Below are positions 7,516 through 16,230 of a stretch of 64,000 nt of DNA, piece after piece. Source of the stretch: Treponema sp. UBA4692 (lineage in GTDB: Bacteria > Spirochaetota > Spirochaetia > Treponematales > Treponemataceae); the NCBI GenBank assembly GCA_002404895.1, contig DHKO01000019.1, forward strand, positions 41,848-105,847, in the 5' to 3' direction. A program made the position numbers and the translations under genes. Below the pieces are notes generated by a model. It was not told where the DNA came from, ran no database searches, and saw nothing but the letters and a program-made list of their open reading frames with translations. Positions within the stretch are counted from its first letter, which is position 1. Every line of letters starts with the position of its first letter.

Positions 7516-8511
7516 CTAAATTTCGAAGGCTGACTCTATTTTTTTCAATGTCCAGCTGCTAATTTCGTAAACAGCATTTATTGATTGAAGGGATTTTAAA
7601 TTTTGAGAATTCAATTCTGATGAAAAAATCTTCTTGGAGCAAATGAAATTTCCGTCCGACATTTTTTGAAACGACATGATAGAAGTCAATCCTCTTCCAT
7701 CTTCAATTCTCAAAGAAGAATAACAAGATGCAAAGTCAAATTGAGCGTCGCTTTTGTTTCCATGGCGCAAAGTTAAAATTTCAGATTTTACAGCTTGAAA
7801 AGCAATATTTTCGTCTGAAAATGAAATCTGTCTTGTAGAATCTGAATCTTTCGTTCCGTTAAGAGAATATGTCATTTTTACAGGATTCTTGATTTCTAGA
7901 AAAATGCTTCCGTCTGCCCAATAATTGAAATTTTGCGTGAGAAACTGTGAAACATCATCTTCGATTTCATAAAAAGTTCCAGAAGCGAAAATGGTTATCC
8001 TGTTTAAAAGCTGATTCTGTGAAGAAAAGCAAATTTGAGAAATAAGAGAATTTTTTGAATCATAAAATGAAACAATTTTTCCTTTGAATGAAAAATCTCC
8101 ATAACCTGTATTATTTTTTAGACTTTCGGCAGAAATAAAGCTGTTTTTATGTATATTTTTTTCGACATTATTGTAATCGTTTTTGCTGATTTTATAAAGT
8201 TTTCTTATTTTTGTAAAATTATTCAGTAAAAGCCCGATGACTTTTGAGTCCGCAAAATCATTTTTTCCGTCTTGCTGAACAAAAAAAAATTCATCTATTT
8301 TTTTTATTGAAATTTCATTTTCGTTTTCACTCGCCCCGCCTTGAATAGCAATCAGGCTGACATCATTTTTATATTTAGGATTCAGGAGAGCTGAATCAAT
8401 GGACTGTTGCTTTGAAAAAGAATCGTTTGAAAAAAAGAATGTCAAAACGAAAACCGCAATTGAAAAACAGAAAATGACGAAGAGAATCTTGTTCAAATCT
8501 TTAGGCTTCAT
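7516..8511 (-). CDS. DUF4340-type envelope protein of the GldFG ABC system
   Basis: A 331-residue protein: a short cytoplasmic N-terminus (MKPKDLNK), one membrane helix at about 9-28, and a large extracytoplasmic beta-rich domain. It resembles the DUF4340 proteins that follow GldG-like genes in GldA/F/G ABC operons. The start at 8511 is chosen over an upstream one at 8556 because GGGG sits 6 bases before it. It overlaps the end of the GldFG gene by 11 bp, so translational coupling is likely. It is the last gene of the minus-strand operon. The family assignment rests on context and topology, not on a catalytic motif. Confidence 0.7.
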   Translation of the reverse strand: MKPKDLNKILFVIFCFSIAVFVLTFFFSNDSFSKQQSIDSALLNPKYKNDVSLIAIQGGASENENEISIKKIDEFFFVQQDGKNDFADSKVIGLLLNNFTKIRKLYKISKNDYNNVEKNIHKNSFISAESLKNNTGYGDFSFKGKIVSFYDSKNSLISQICFSSQNQLLNRITIFASGTFYEIEDDVSQFLTQNFNYWADGSIFLEIKNPVKMTYSLNGTKDSDSTRQISFSDENIAFQAVKSEILTLRHGNKSDAQFDFASCYSSLRIEDGRGLTSIMSFQKMSDGNFICSKKIFSSELNSQNLKSLQSINAVYEISSWTLKKIESAFEI

Positions 8512-10696
8512 ATTTTTCCCCTTTATAAAATCTTGCGCAGGCAACAAAAATTCCAAAAATAAGAATCAAGACTGGAAGCAGAATAAAATTCAAAGCCAGC
8601 ACGCGGTTCTTGATTGAAGAGAATTTTTCTTTTTCCGTGATTTTGTAAAGCGAGCTTCTGCGCTGCGATTTTTCCATAAGCGAGGCAAGCTGGTTCTCGC
8701 CTTGAAGCTTTAGAATCTGGCTCACAAAAAAGTCATAATTCCTGAAATCTATCGAATTTTCCTCGGAAATGAATCCTGTCATCAAGGAAGAGAGAAAAAA
8801 CTGGTCTGGAATAAAAACGATATTCTCATTTTTCGCGCCGACAATATAATGCGCCGCTGTTTTTCCCGAAGCCTTTGCTGATTTTGGAATCTTGAACGGA
8901 TCTGTGAGAAAAAGGCTTTCAGAACTGAATGTCTCATCTGCGCTTTCCTGAAGCCATGCATAATTCGTCGTGAATAAAATCGGCTCGGCTTTTCCGTACA
9001 GTTCAAGCGGACTTGCCCAGAAAATCGTAACTCCCTGTTTTGCCTCGTTCTGGCTTTGAATTGAAAGCCAGAGAGGGTAATTCACAACGACATATTCAGC
9101 GTTGCTCCCCTCGCCGCTCGCCATCGTAAGCGGATAGCAAGAAATATCTTCTGCAAGCGAGTTTTGAAGCGCGAAACCTTTTGAATTTAAATATGAAAGG
9201 AATCGGATATTCTTTGATTTTGTGATTTTCCATTCCTCTTCTATTGAAGTGTTGAACTGGCTTGTCATAACGAAAGCTTTCGTTCCTTTTTCGAGTGCGG
9301 ATTCAAGAAGCTCTTCCTGCTCAAAATTTATTTTCTCCGAACCGAAAATAGCGATAGAATCCTGCGCGTTCAGATTCTTCAAAATTTCATAATAATTGCT
9401 TTCATCAATCTTTACAGTCCTGAATCCTCTCGAGTTCAGCCACGGCTCCGCATACATATAATCCTTGTCGAGATTTCTGCCGTTTCCGCAAAAAAGATAA
9501 ACGAGTCGTTCCCTGCCGGTAACAAGCGTCTGAAGCCGCTGCGCAAAGTCATATTCAAGATTCTGAGTTGAAAGCACAAACGGAATTATTGAAGATTTTT
9601 CGCCGTACTGAAGCAAAATCGTCGAGAAGACAGTTGTATATTCAGTCTTGTTTTCTGTGGACGAGCGTATTTGCTGTCCTTGAACACCAAGAGACCTGAG
9701 CTTATCAGCGTCGGCATTTTGAATTGTCAAAGTAATATCTGGCGAAAGCGCACTGAACTCGGCCAGGTATTCTGAAACGTCGCCGACTTGAGGATAAAGG
9801 TTTTTCAGCTCCTTTGAGCGGAAATAAGTGATTCTGAGCGTGTCTGAAAGATTTTGAATCAGTTCCCTGCTGACTTTTGAGACTGAAAACTGCTTTGAAG
9901 ATGAAAAATCAAGGCGAAAATAGATTTTTGAAAAAGAAAATGAAAGCGAAATAAAAATCAAGGAGAAGAGAAAAACCGTAATTTTATTTATTCTCCGTGA
10001 AATTCTTTTGTATTCAAGCGAAACTGAAAGCAAAATCAGGATAAAAGCAGAAATCAAAAAATAAAATGCGTTTCTTGAATCGAAAATTCCTTTTGAAAAT
10101 GAATCGAAATGCCATGAAAAACTGAAAATCCGGCAAAGAAACGAAAGGAAATTTCCAGTCTGGCTGTAAAGCGGAAGAAGATGCATAAAATTTACGACAG
10201 CGAGCAAAAAAGAGGTTATAAGAATTGAAGCCGCTGGCGAAGACTTGCACAAACTAAAGGAAAAAAAAGCGAGCGAAAAAGCAGAAAAAGCGAAAAAGAC
10301 AATTCCGAGAAAACTAAAAAAAATCTGTCCGGCGTCAACATCTCCAAAAAACGAGACTGAAAGCGGAACTGCAAAAAGCAGAAAAATCGGAATCAAAAAA
10401 ACGGTTGTGGCAGAAAGCAAAATCGAAACATGGCGCGAGAAGCTTGAAAAAGGAAGCGAGTCGTCCAAAAGAAAAGAACGAAGCCTGAGCGCGAGAAGCG
10501 GAACTGTTATTATCGAGATGTAAGGAATCGAGCTGAAAAACGGCCGCAGGTCGGTCGAGCCGATTCCGCTGACAAAAAATTTTGAGACAAAGAAAAATCT
10601 GAAAGCGCAAAAAAGAATTGTCAGAATAGAAGAAACGTAAAAAAACGGGTCAATAAAAAAAGAACGCAGAGAAATTTTGTAAAGTGAAGTTTTCAA
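8501..10696 (-). CDS. Fused GldF-GldG-like ABC-2 permease with extracytoplasmic domain
   Basis: A 731-residue protein combining two parts. Residues 1-260 hold about six to seven membrane helices of an ABC-2 type permease (GldF-like). Residues 265-700 form a GldG-like extracytoplasmic domain (start near IYFRLDFSSSKQFSVSKVSREL, with LFCGNG near 390), closed by a membrane helix near 708-725. In Bacteroidetes gldF and gldG are often separate genes; the fusion is a known variant. The ATPase gene ends 11 bp upstream. The system probably exports or moves an unknown substrate across the inner membrane; no gliding genes are nearby. Confidence 0.8.
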   Translation of the reverse strand: MKTSLYKISLRSFFIDPFFYVSSILTILFCAFRFFFVSKFFVSGIGSTDLRPFFSSIPYISIITVPLLALRLRSFLLDDSLPFSSFSRHVSILLSATTVFLIPIFLLFAVPLSVSFFGDVDAGQIFFSFLGIVFFAFSAFSLAFFSFSLCKSSPAASILITSFLLAVVNFMHLLPLYSQTGNFLSFLCRIFSFSWHFDSFSKGIFDSRNAFYFLISAFILILLSVSLEYKRISRRINKITVFLFSLIFISLSFSFSKIYFRLDFSSSKQFSVSKVSRELIQNLSDTLRITYFRSKELKNLYPQVGDVSEYLAEFSALSPDITLTIQNADADKLRSLGVQGQQIRSSTENKTEYTTVFSTILLQYGEKSSIIPFVLSTQNLEYDFAQRLQTLVTGRERLVYLFCGNGRNLDKDYMYAEPWLNSRGFRTVKIDESNYYEILKNLNAQDSIAIFGSEKINFEQEELLESALEKGTKAFVMTSQFNTSIEEEWKITKSKNIRFLSYLNSKGFALQNSLAEDISCYPLTMASGEGSNAEYVVVNYPLWLSIQSQNEAKQGVTIFWASPLELYGKAEPILFTTNYAWLQESADETFSSESLFLTDPFKIPKSAKASGKTAAHYIVGAKNENIVFIPDQFFLSSLMTGFISEENSIDFRNYDFFVSQILKLQGENQLASLMEKSQRRSSLYKITEKEKFSSIKNRVLALNFILLPVLILIFGIFVACARFYKGEKYEA

Positions 10697-10707
10697 ATTT
10701 TTACCTC

Positions 10708-11427
10708 TTATGCAGGCTGCGTAAGGCGGAAAAATGCCTCTTCCAGGGAATTTGAATTTGCGGATTTTATGATTTCCGGGACAGTTCCGTGCGCTGCGAT
10801 TTTTCCATGGCTTAAAATCAATATGTCATCGCAAAGAGCCTCGGCTTCCTGCATTATGTGTGTGGAAATTATTATCGTCCGGTTTTTTCGAAGCGATTTT
10901 ACAAAAGAGCGCATTTTTATGATTTGAGACGGGTCAAGTCCGCTGGCAGGCTCGTCCAGAATCAGAACCGGCGGATTGAAAATCAAAGCCTGAGCAAAAT
11001 TGACTCTTTGACGCTGCCCTTTTGAAAGCTTCTTGATTTTTTTGTTCATAATCTCTTTCAGGGACAGTTTTTCAAAAAGTTCAGACTTTAGGCTTTCTTG
11101 GGAAAGAGAAGAGCCGGAATGAAGATTTGAAACTGAATCAAGATATTCGAAAACCTTGTATTCAGGCGGCATTTCAGGCTCTTCTGTGACAAATCCTGTC
11201 AGATTTCTGACCATTTCAGTCTCTTCCGCCACGCTCTTTCCGTCAACAAGAATCTCGCCGGAAGTTGGAAGATGACGCGCTGAAATCGCTTTTAAAATCG
11301 TTGTTTTTCCGGCCCCGTTCGGCCCTAAAATTCCTGTGATTTTGCCTTCTTCACATTCAAATGACACATCCGAAACTGCGAGAAAATTTTTGTATTCTTT
11401 TGAGAAATTCTTTACAGCAACCGGCAT
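10708..11427 (-). CDS. ABC transporter ATP-binding protein (GldA-like)
   Basis: A 239-residue ABC ATPase. Walker A GPNGAGKT is at 35-42, the signature LSKGQ at 134-138, Walker B VLILDEP at 154-160, and the switch His in IISTHIMQEAE. The NLTGFVTEEPEMPPEYKVFEY region is typical of ABC-2 export ATPases of the GldA/CcmA group. It pairs with the fused permease 11 bp downstream. It begins 14 bp after the RNase Z gene, so it is in the same operon. Confidence 0.92.
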   Translation of the reverse strand: MPVAVKNFSKEYKNFLAVSDVSFECEEGKITGILGPNGAGKTTILKAISARHLPTSGEILVDGKSVAEETEMVRNLTGFVTEEPEMPPEYKVFEYLDSVSNLHSGSSLSQESLKSELFEKLSLKEIMNKKIKKLSKGQRQRVNFAQALIFNPPVLILDEPASGLDPSQIIKMRSFVKSLRKNRTIIISTHIMQEAEALCDDILILSHGKIAAHGTVPEIIKSANSNSLEEAFFRLTQPA

Positions 11428-11441
11428 CTTTTACGCGTCTT

Positions 11442-12362
11442 TCAATCTTCAAAAGGAATTTCAAATCTCATTCTGTCGCGTGTAAGCTCCGCATTAGGAT
11501 AAACTTCCCTAGCCTGCTCGAGCAAAACTGGAAGCTCCTTGTCAGTGTAGCGCGGACTGTAATGAATCATCGCCATCCGCTTGGAATTTGAGTCTCTTGC
11601 GATTGTCGCGGCCTGCCTTGATGTCATATGCTTTTTTTCTTTAGCCTGATCCGCGCAGTCGTCTGAAAACATTCCTTCGCAGATTAAAAGGTCGCTTCCT
11701 TTGACTTCCTGCGAAATTGATGGAAGATAAAGCGTGTCCGTTACGAAGCTGAATTTTCTTCCGCTCCGCTTCTCGCCCATCACATCTGACGGCTTGACAG
11801 TTTTTCCGTTTTCGAGAGTGATTTCCTCGCCACGCTGGAGCTTCCCAAAAAGCGGTCCCGGCTTTACTCCAAGAGAAACAGCTTTTTCAACGTTGAATTC
11901 GCCCGGACGGTCAAGCTCTTCCAATGTGTAGCCGACGCAAGTTTTTGTGTGCTGGAGCGGAAAAGCCCGCACGTAAAAGTTGTCGCCCTCATGCACAACG
12001 CAAGGCGCGGTTATCTCTTTTACGATAATCGGATAGTTTATGTACATATCGAGAACGCTTCGGCTTGTCTCCACATATTCCTTGATTTTCGGAGGCCCGT
12101 AAATGTAAAGCGGCTCGGTGCGCTCAACCTGCGAGTTAAGCATCAAGATTCCCGGCAAGCCTGTCACGTGGTCGGCGTGAGTGTGCGAGATAAAAATCGC
12201 GTCGATTTTCTTCCATTTTAGATTCAACCTTTTGAGCGAAACCTGAGTCCCCTCTCCGCAGTCGAACAAGAACAAGTCGCCTTTACGGCGCAGCAAAACC
12301 GAAGTCAAATGGCGGTAAGGAAGCGGCATCATGCCTCCGCAGCCTAAAACAAATGCTTCCAT
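11442..12362 (-). CDS. rnz: Ribonuclease Z (tRNA 3'-processing endonuclease)
   Basis: A 306-residue metallo-beta-lactamase-fold nuclease that cuts the 3' trailer from tRNA precursors. The zinc motif HTHADH is at 60-65. Downstream metal ligands lie in CEGMFSDDCADQAKEKKH and in the IHYSPRY block near the C-terminus. Length fits the short RNase Z form (about 300-330). It follows the FemX-like gene by 6 bp and precedes the ABC ATPase by 14 bp. Confidence 0.93.
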   Translation of the reverse strand: MEAFVLGCGGMMPLPYRHLTSVLLRRKGDLFLFDCGEGTQVSLKRLNLKWKKIDAIFISHTHADHVTGLPGILMLNSQVERTEPLYIYGPPKIKEYVETSRSVLDMYINYPIIVKEITAPCVVHEGDNFYVRAFPLQHTKTCVGYTLEELDRPGEFNVEKAVSLGVKPGPLFGKLQRGEEITLENGKTVKPSDVMGEKRSGRKFSFVTDTLYLPSISQEVKGSDLLICEGMFSDDCADQAKEKKHMTSRQAATIARDSNSKRMAMIHYSPRYTDKELPVLLEQAREVYPNAELTRDRMRFEIPFED

Positions 12363-12368
12363 AAAATA

Positions 12369-13442
12369 TTATCTTCCTCTGATTTTTTTCATAATTTTCT
12401 TGTGCCAAAAAGCGCGGAAATCCTCAGCCAGAATATAAGTCTTGTAAAAGCGGCTAAGCGGAATGTCAACGCTTCCAGGCCTGTGAACCTCGCGTCCGCC
12501 GAATCCAGTCTTGAAGAGATAAAGTCCGTGCATCGGATGATTCTCGTCTCCTGTCGGCGGAATTCCGTAGAAATCATAAATCTTCGAGCCGTAATTTTTC
12601 GCACCGCAGATTGCTGTCCATTGAACAAGGTAATTCGGCATAAGGTTACGTTTTTTGTTTGAAGAGCAGCCATAAAGATAGACCGCCTCATTCTTTTGAA
12701 AAAGCGTTATGATTGCCGCCAAATCCTCGTTCTCGTGGCTTGCGATGTAAAGCGTGATTTTAGTCTCGTCATCAGTTCCAAGAGATTTCTCGCCGCGTTC
12801 AAGCAAATCTTTATAATAAGAAAGCGGATGAAGCCCGATTCCGTCGCGCTCGGCGGTCTCCTTGTAAAGAGAATAAAACGAGTTCAAATCTTTCTCGAAA
12901 TCAGGCGACGAGGCTGTAACAGAGCGCACTTCAACTCCATGCTTTGCCGCATAGCGGATATTGTACCGCCACTTGTTCTTCATATTTTTTAGAAGCTCAT
13001 CTTCGGAAAGCGACAAGTCAAGAAAAGTGCTGTCAGGCGGCTGAATGTCAACTTTCGTTTTTTTTAGATTCACATTTGAAACTCTGCAAAGCTCAGGCAA
13101 GCGGAAAAGATATTCATCTCGCGTCTCGACATCCGGCATATCCAGCGGAATGTCAAAACGGAGGCAAAGCGTGTTTTTCGGAAGCTTCGAGCGAACATTT
13201 TCCACAAAATCTCCGAGCGATTTCACATAATCAACTTCGCTTTTCGCCTGCTCCTCAAATCCTGGAACAGCGGACTTCATCTCGAATTCCGGAGCCATCG
13301 GAACATAAGCGAGCGAAAAAGAAAACGGACCTTTCTTGAAAGAGCGGACCAGAACATTTATTTCGCCGTGATTTATTTTTTCCCAGCCGTGCGCGCACTT
13401 GAAATCGCACCAGAAGCCGGACTGTTGAAAGCGTGTAGACAT
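12369..13442 (-). CDS. FemX/FemAB-like aminoacyl transferase
   Basis: A 357-residue GNAT-fold protein of the FemABX group, which adds amino acids from aminoacyl-tRNA to the peptide of lipid II. The opening STRFQQSGFWCDFKCAHGW matches the family start, and the C-terminal YDFYGIPPTGDENHPMHG with LYLFKTGFGG is the usual end of the second GNAT domain. I chose ATG 13442 because the conserved start follows at once; TTG 13469 would add nine unconserved residues. It is the first gene of the minus-strand operon ending at 7516. Whether it acts on peptidoglycan here is inferred from family. Confidence 0.85.
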   Translation of the reverse strand: MSTRFQQSGFWCDFKCAHGWEKINHGEINVLVRSFKKGPFSFSLAYVPMAPEFEMKSAVPGFEEQAKSEVDYVKSLGDFVENVRSKLPKNTLCLRFDIPLDMPDVETRDEYLFRLPELCRVSNVNLKKTKVDIQPPDSTFLDLSLSEDELLKNMKNKWRYNIRYAAKHGVEVRSVTASSPDFEKDLNSFYSLYKETAERDGIGLHPLSYYKDLLERGEKSLGTDDETKITLYIASHENEDLAAIITLFQKNEAVYLYGCSSNKKRNLMPNYLVQWTAICGAKNYGSKIYDFYGIPPTGDENHPMHGLYLFKTGFGGREVHRPGSVDIPLSRFYKTYILAEDFRAFWHKKIMKKIRGR

Positions 13443-13497
13443 AATCCAAAATATTTTATCAAAAATCAAAAAATTGGAAAACTAGGAAGAGAAATCT

Positions 13498-13848
13498 TTG
13501 AACGGCAGAAAATATGAAAACAAATTGAAGCCGGAAGAAAACGGAAACTATTTTAGATTTTTTTATAAAAAGGATTCGGACGGAGATTTTCAAGAGCAGC
13601 CGGTGCTGAAAAAAGCTCCGCGTAAAGATTGGAAACAAGCCCAGCTATCCGCGGTTTCATTGCCGGGCGAAACCCAAGCATTTTTTTATTTTTCTCAAAA
13701 ATTTTGCACGAAAAAACGCAGAAATTTTCTTAAAACCAAAGAAAAGCCCGGCAATGCGCTGCGCGCGCCGCTACTATCTGGCGTAGCATTTTTTTTCAGC
13801 GTCTCAAACGCTGTGTTTTTTATTTCTGGCATAAAACGCTTTTCTTGA
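13498..13848 (+). CDS. Doubtful small ORF; N-terminal half may be genuine
   Basis: A 116-codon frame from TTG 13498, preceded by AGGAAGAG with good spacing. The first 45 codons (MNGRKYENKLKPEENG onward) are hydrophilic and use codons like the neighbours. From about 13640 the translation becomes low-quality (Phe-rich, Cys/Arg patches) and coincides with an inverted-repeat block, so the 3' half may be an inserted repeat replacing the original end. I recognise no family. It may be no gene at all. Confidence 0.3.
   Translation: MNGRKYENKLKPEENGNYFRFFYKKDSDGDFQEQPVLKKAPRKDWKQAQLSAVSLPGETQAFFYFSQKFCTKKRRNFLKTKEKPGNALRAPLLSGVAFFFSVSNAVFFISGIKRFS
13658..13756. repeat. Perfect 11-bp inverted repeat flanking 77 bp
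   Basis: CATTGCCGGGC at 13658-13668 and its exact reverse complement at 13746-13756 enclose 77 bp of AT-rich sequence. The arms are GC-rich in contrast. The layout could be a small dispersed repeat or an RNA hairpin. The copy number elsewhere in the genome is unknown to me. Confidence 0.5.
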
Positions 13849-13880
13849 CACTTCCCAAAAAATCAAAGAAAATTTTCCTT

Positions 13881-14402
13881 ATGAAAAGCAGCATTTGCAT
13901 GAAAACGGAACGCGTAATTCATCCGTTTGAGCCGTTTTTTCAAAGCGACTCAAAAATTCTGATTCTAGGAAGCTTTCCTTCCATAAAATCCCGCGCAGAC
14001 GGCTTTTATTACGGAAACAGGCAGAACCGTTTCTGGAAAATGCTCGCAAGAATTTTCTCGAAAAACAGAACCATTGAAATTCCTGAAACAACAGCGCAAA
14101 AAATGGATTTTCTGCTGAAAAACAAAATCGCGCTTTACGACACAATAAAGGAATGTTCAATTTCAGGCTCGGCAGACAGCTCAATCAGGGACGCAGTTCC
14201 AGCCGACATCAAAAAAATCCTGAAAGAATCTCAAATCGAAAAAATCCTTTTGAACGGAAAAACAGCTGAAAAATATTTTCAAAAATATCAAAGCCCGGAG
14301 CTTCAGGCGATTGCAAAAACAATGCCTTCGACAAGCCCTGCGAACGCGGTCTGGACGCTCGAAAAACTCGCGCAGCGCTGGGGCGAGGAGATATTATCCT
14401 AG
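13881..14402 (+). CDS. DNA-deoxyinosine (hypoxanthine) glycosylase-like, UDG superfamily
   Basis: A 173-residue protein of the small mismatch/hypoxanthine glycosylase group of the uracil-DNA glycosylase superfamily. It would remove deaminated bases in base-excision repair. The N-terminal block IHPFEPFFQSDSKILILGSF leads into PSIKSRADGFYYGNRQNRFW, the family's motif 1 region, and PSTSPANA near 160 resembles the C-terminal motif. The start is unclear: ATG 13881 is used, ATG 13899 (MKTERVIHPF) fits family length equally well, and TTG 13845 is more likely the -35 of a promoter (TTGACA, 17 bp, GAAAAT). Confidence 0.8.
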   Translation: MKSSICMKTERVIHPFEPFFQSDSKILILGSFPSIKSRADGFYYGNRQNRFWKMLARIFSKNRTIEIPETTAQKMDFLLKNKIALYDTIKECSISGSADSSIRDAVPADIKKILKESQIEKILLNGKTAEKYFQKYQSPELQAIAKTMPSTSPANAVWTLEKLAQRWGEEILS

Positions 14403-14436
14403 ATTTTTGCCTAGCCTCAATCAATATCAAACAGTA

Positions 14437-14465
14437 TTGAACAAACGTTTCTGTTTCGCTAATAT
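14437..14465 (+). promoter_or_regulatory. Candidate promoter for the pyrG operon
   Basis: TTGAAC (14437-14442), a 17-bp spacer and TAATAT (14460-14465). Each hexamer matches consensus at four positions, so support is moderate. A start near 14472 would place both hexaloop hairpins and the terminator within the leader. Confidence 0.4.
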
Positions 14466-14471
14466 GAAATC

Positions 14472-14553
14472 CCGAAAGAACGGCAAAGGAGCCGTAGATA
14501 TAAGCATCGCTGTCTGTTGCAGCCGCGGATGTTTTTGTCTACGGCTCTTTTTT
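14472..14553 (+). promoter_or_regulatory. Leader attenuator upstream of pyrG with ANTAR-type hexaloop
   Basis: GAGCCGTAGA (14489-14498) pairs with TCTACGGCTC (14538-14547) and is followed by T6: an intrinsic terminator with a 39-nt loop, ending 28 nt before pyrG. Its 5' arm overlaps a second hairpin, ACGGC-AAAGGA-GCCGT (14480-14495), which has a six-base loop with A at position 1 and G at position 4. That is the loop rule for RNAs bound by ANTAR proteins. A weaker CCG-AAAGAA-CGG hexaloop (14472-14483) lies just upstream and shares CGG with it. An ANTAR gene is the third gene of this operon. Antitermination is inferred. Confidence 0.6.
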
Positions 14554-14581
14554 ATTTTACAATTTTGGAGAATTTTTTATT

Positions 14582-16186
14582 ATGGAAAGCAAAGTTTCTA
14601 AATTTATTTTTGTTACCGGCGGCGTTGTTTCGGGACTCGGAAAAGGAATCACGGCGGCGAGTCTTGGCCGGCTTTTGAAATGCAGAGGTCTTAAAGTCGC
14701 TTCTCAAAAACTCGACCCTTATATGAATGTTGACCCTGGCACAATGAGTCCTTTTCAGCACGGAGAAGTTTTTGTGACGGACGACGGAGCTGAGACAGAC
14801 CTCGACCTCGGACATTACGAAAGATTTATCGATGAGAATCTTAACAAATACTCAAATCTTACTTCGGGTCGCGTTTACTGGAACGTCTTGAACAAGGAGC
14901 GGCGCGGCGAGTATCTTGGCCAGACTGTGCAGATTATTCCTCACGTGACAAATGAAATCAAGGAATTTATTCTTAAAAACGCGAAAGTTACAGAAGCGGA
15001 CGTTTCAATCGTTGAAATCGGAGGCACAATCGGAGACATTGAAAGCCAGCCTTTTCTTGAGGCAATCCGCCAGCTTTCAACTGAAGTCGGACGGCGAAAC
15101 TGCCTTTTTATCCACGTCTGCCTTGTTCCCTATATTTCAGGAAGCGATGAATTCAAGTCAAAGCCGACTCAGCACTCTGTAAAGGAGATGATGGCTGTCG
15201 GTCTTCATCCTGATATTATCGTGACGCGCTCGGATTCTGAAATTCCGCCGGAAATCAAGCGGAAAATCTCCTCGTTCTGCAATGTCTCGGAAGACTGCGT
15301 TATCGACAACAAGACTTTATCTTCGCTTTATGAGGTTCCTCTTATGCTTCATGACCAGAAAATGGACGATGTTGTGTGCCGGGAACTTGGAATCGAAAAG
15401 ACAAAAATCGATCTGACCGAATGGAAAAAAATGGTTGACTCAATCCACACGCGCGACGGCGAGATTCAGATTGCGCTTGTCGGAAAATATGTGAAGCTGC
15501 ACGATTCTTATCTTAGCATTGTCGAGAGCCTGAACCACGCTTCTTTTGCGGCTGGAAAAAATGTGAAAATCAAGTGGGTTGACTCGGATTCCGTTACGGA
15601 CGACTCAGCGCCTGGAATTTTCGGAGACTGCGCAGGAGTTATTCTTCCCGGCGGATTTGGAAGCCGCGGAATTGAAGGAATGATAAGCACAGCGCGCTAT
15701 TGCAGAGTCCACAAGAAGCCTTACTTTGGAATTTGCCTTGGAATGCAGATTGCCGTAATCGCTTTCGCGCGCGATGTCTTGGGCTTGAAAGACGCGAACA
15801 GCCGCGAGTTTGACGAGGTTTGCGAGCATCCTGTAATTGACCTGATGAAAGACCAGGAAGGCGTGATTATGGGCGGAACAATGCGGCTTGGAAAATATCC
15901 TTGCAAAATTCAGAAAAACACGATTCTTCACAAGGCGTACAATTCAGACTTGATTGAAGAGCGTCATCGCCACCGCTACGAGTTCAACAACGACTACCGT
16001 GAGGAGCTTAAAAAACGCGGGCTTATTATCGGCGGAACAAGCCCGGATGACAAAATCGTTGAGACTGTCGAGCTTTCAGAAAAAGAGCATCCGTTCTATG
16101 TCGGAGTTCAGTTCCATCCTGAGTTCAAGAGTCGGCCTAACAGCGCGGGACCGCTTTTTGTTGAATTTTTGAAGGCTTGTCTTTAA
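14582..16186 (+). CDS. pyrG: CTP synthase
   Basis: A 534-residue CTP synthase that makes CTP from UTP, ATP and glutamine. The N-terminal synthetase domain opens with KFIFVTGGVVSGLGKG (P-loop). The C-terminal class I glutamine amidotransferase domain has its nucleophile Cys in GICLGMQ and the His/Glu pair in GVQFHPEF. Length is normal. ATG 14582 is fixed by the conserved N-terminus, with GGAG 11 bases upstream. Glutamine synthetase follows immediately, linking glutamine supply to its user. Expression is probably gated by the leader terminator. Confidence 0.96.
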   Translation: MESKVSKFIFVTGGVVSGLGKGITAASLGRLLKCRGLKVASQKLDPYMNVDPGTMSPFQHGEVFVTDDGAETDLDLGHYERFIDENLNKYSNLTSGRVYWNVLNKERRGEYLGQTVQIIPHVTNEIKEFILKNAKVTEADVSIVEIGGTIGDIESQPFLEAIRQLSTEVGRRNCLFIHVCLVPYISGSDEFKSKPTQHSVKEMMAVGLHPDIIVTRSDSEIPPEIKRKISSFCNVSEDCVIDNKTLSSLYEVPLMLHDQKMDDVVCRELGIEKTKIDLTEWKKMVDSIHTRDGEIQIALVGKYVKLHDSYLSIVESLNHASFAAGKNVKIKWVDSDSVTDDSAPGIFGDCAGVILPGGFGSRGIEGMISTARYCRVHKKPYFGICLGMQIAVIAFARDVLGLKDANSREFDEVCEHPVIDLMKDQEGVIMGGTMRLGKYPCKIQKNTILHKAYNSDLIEERHRHRYEFNNDYREELKKRGLIIGGTSPDDKIVETVELSEKEHPFYVGVQFHPEFKSRPNSAGPLFVEFLKACL

Positions 16187-16230
16187 AAATTCTTTCAGAA
16201 GTCTTTCAGCCGGAAAATTTTGGAGAAAAT

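Noticed and set aside
10245..10523. 92-codon plus-strand frame rich in Lys and Glu
   Set aside because: Antisense shadow of the hydrophobic permease region of the GldFG fusion.
13845..13880. TTG start for the glycosylase-like gene
   Set aside because: TTGACA here is better read as a -35 element, and the added residues do not match the family.
14482..14547. Signal recognition particle RNA or other structured ncRNA ahead of pyrG
   Set aside because: No conserved SRP loop sequence is present; the only strong fold is the terminator and the competing hexaloop.
14489..14553. Simple terminator of the glycosylase-like gene
   Set aside because: Not excluded, but it is 87 nt past that gene, leaves only 28 nt before pyrG with no clear promoter, and overlaps an A1/G4 hexaloop, so an attenuator is the better reading.
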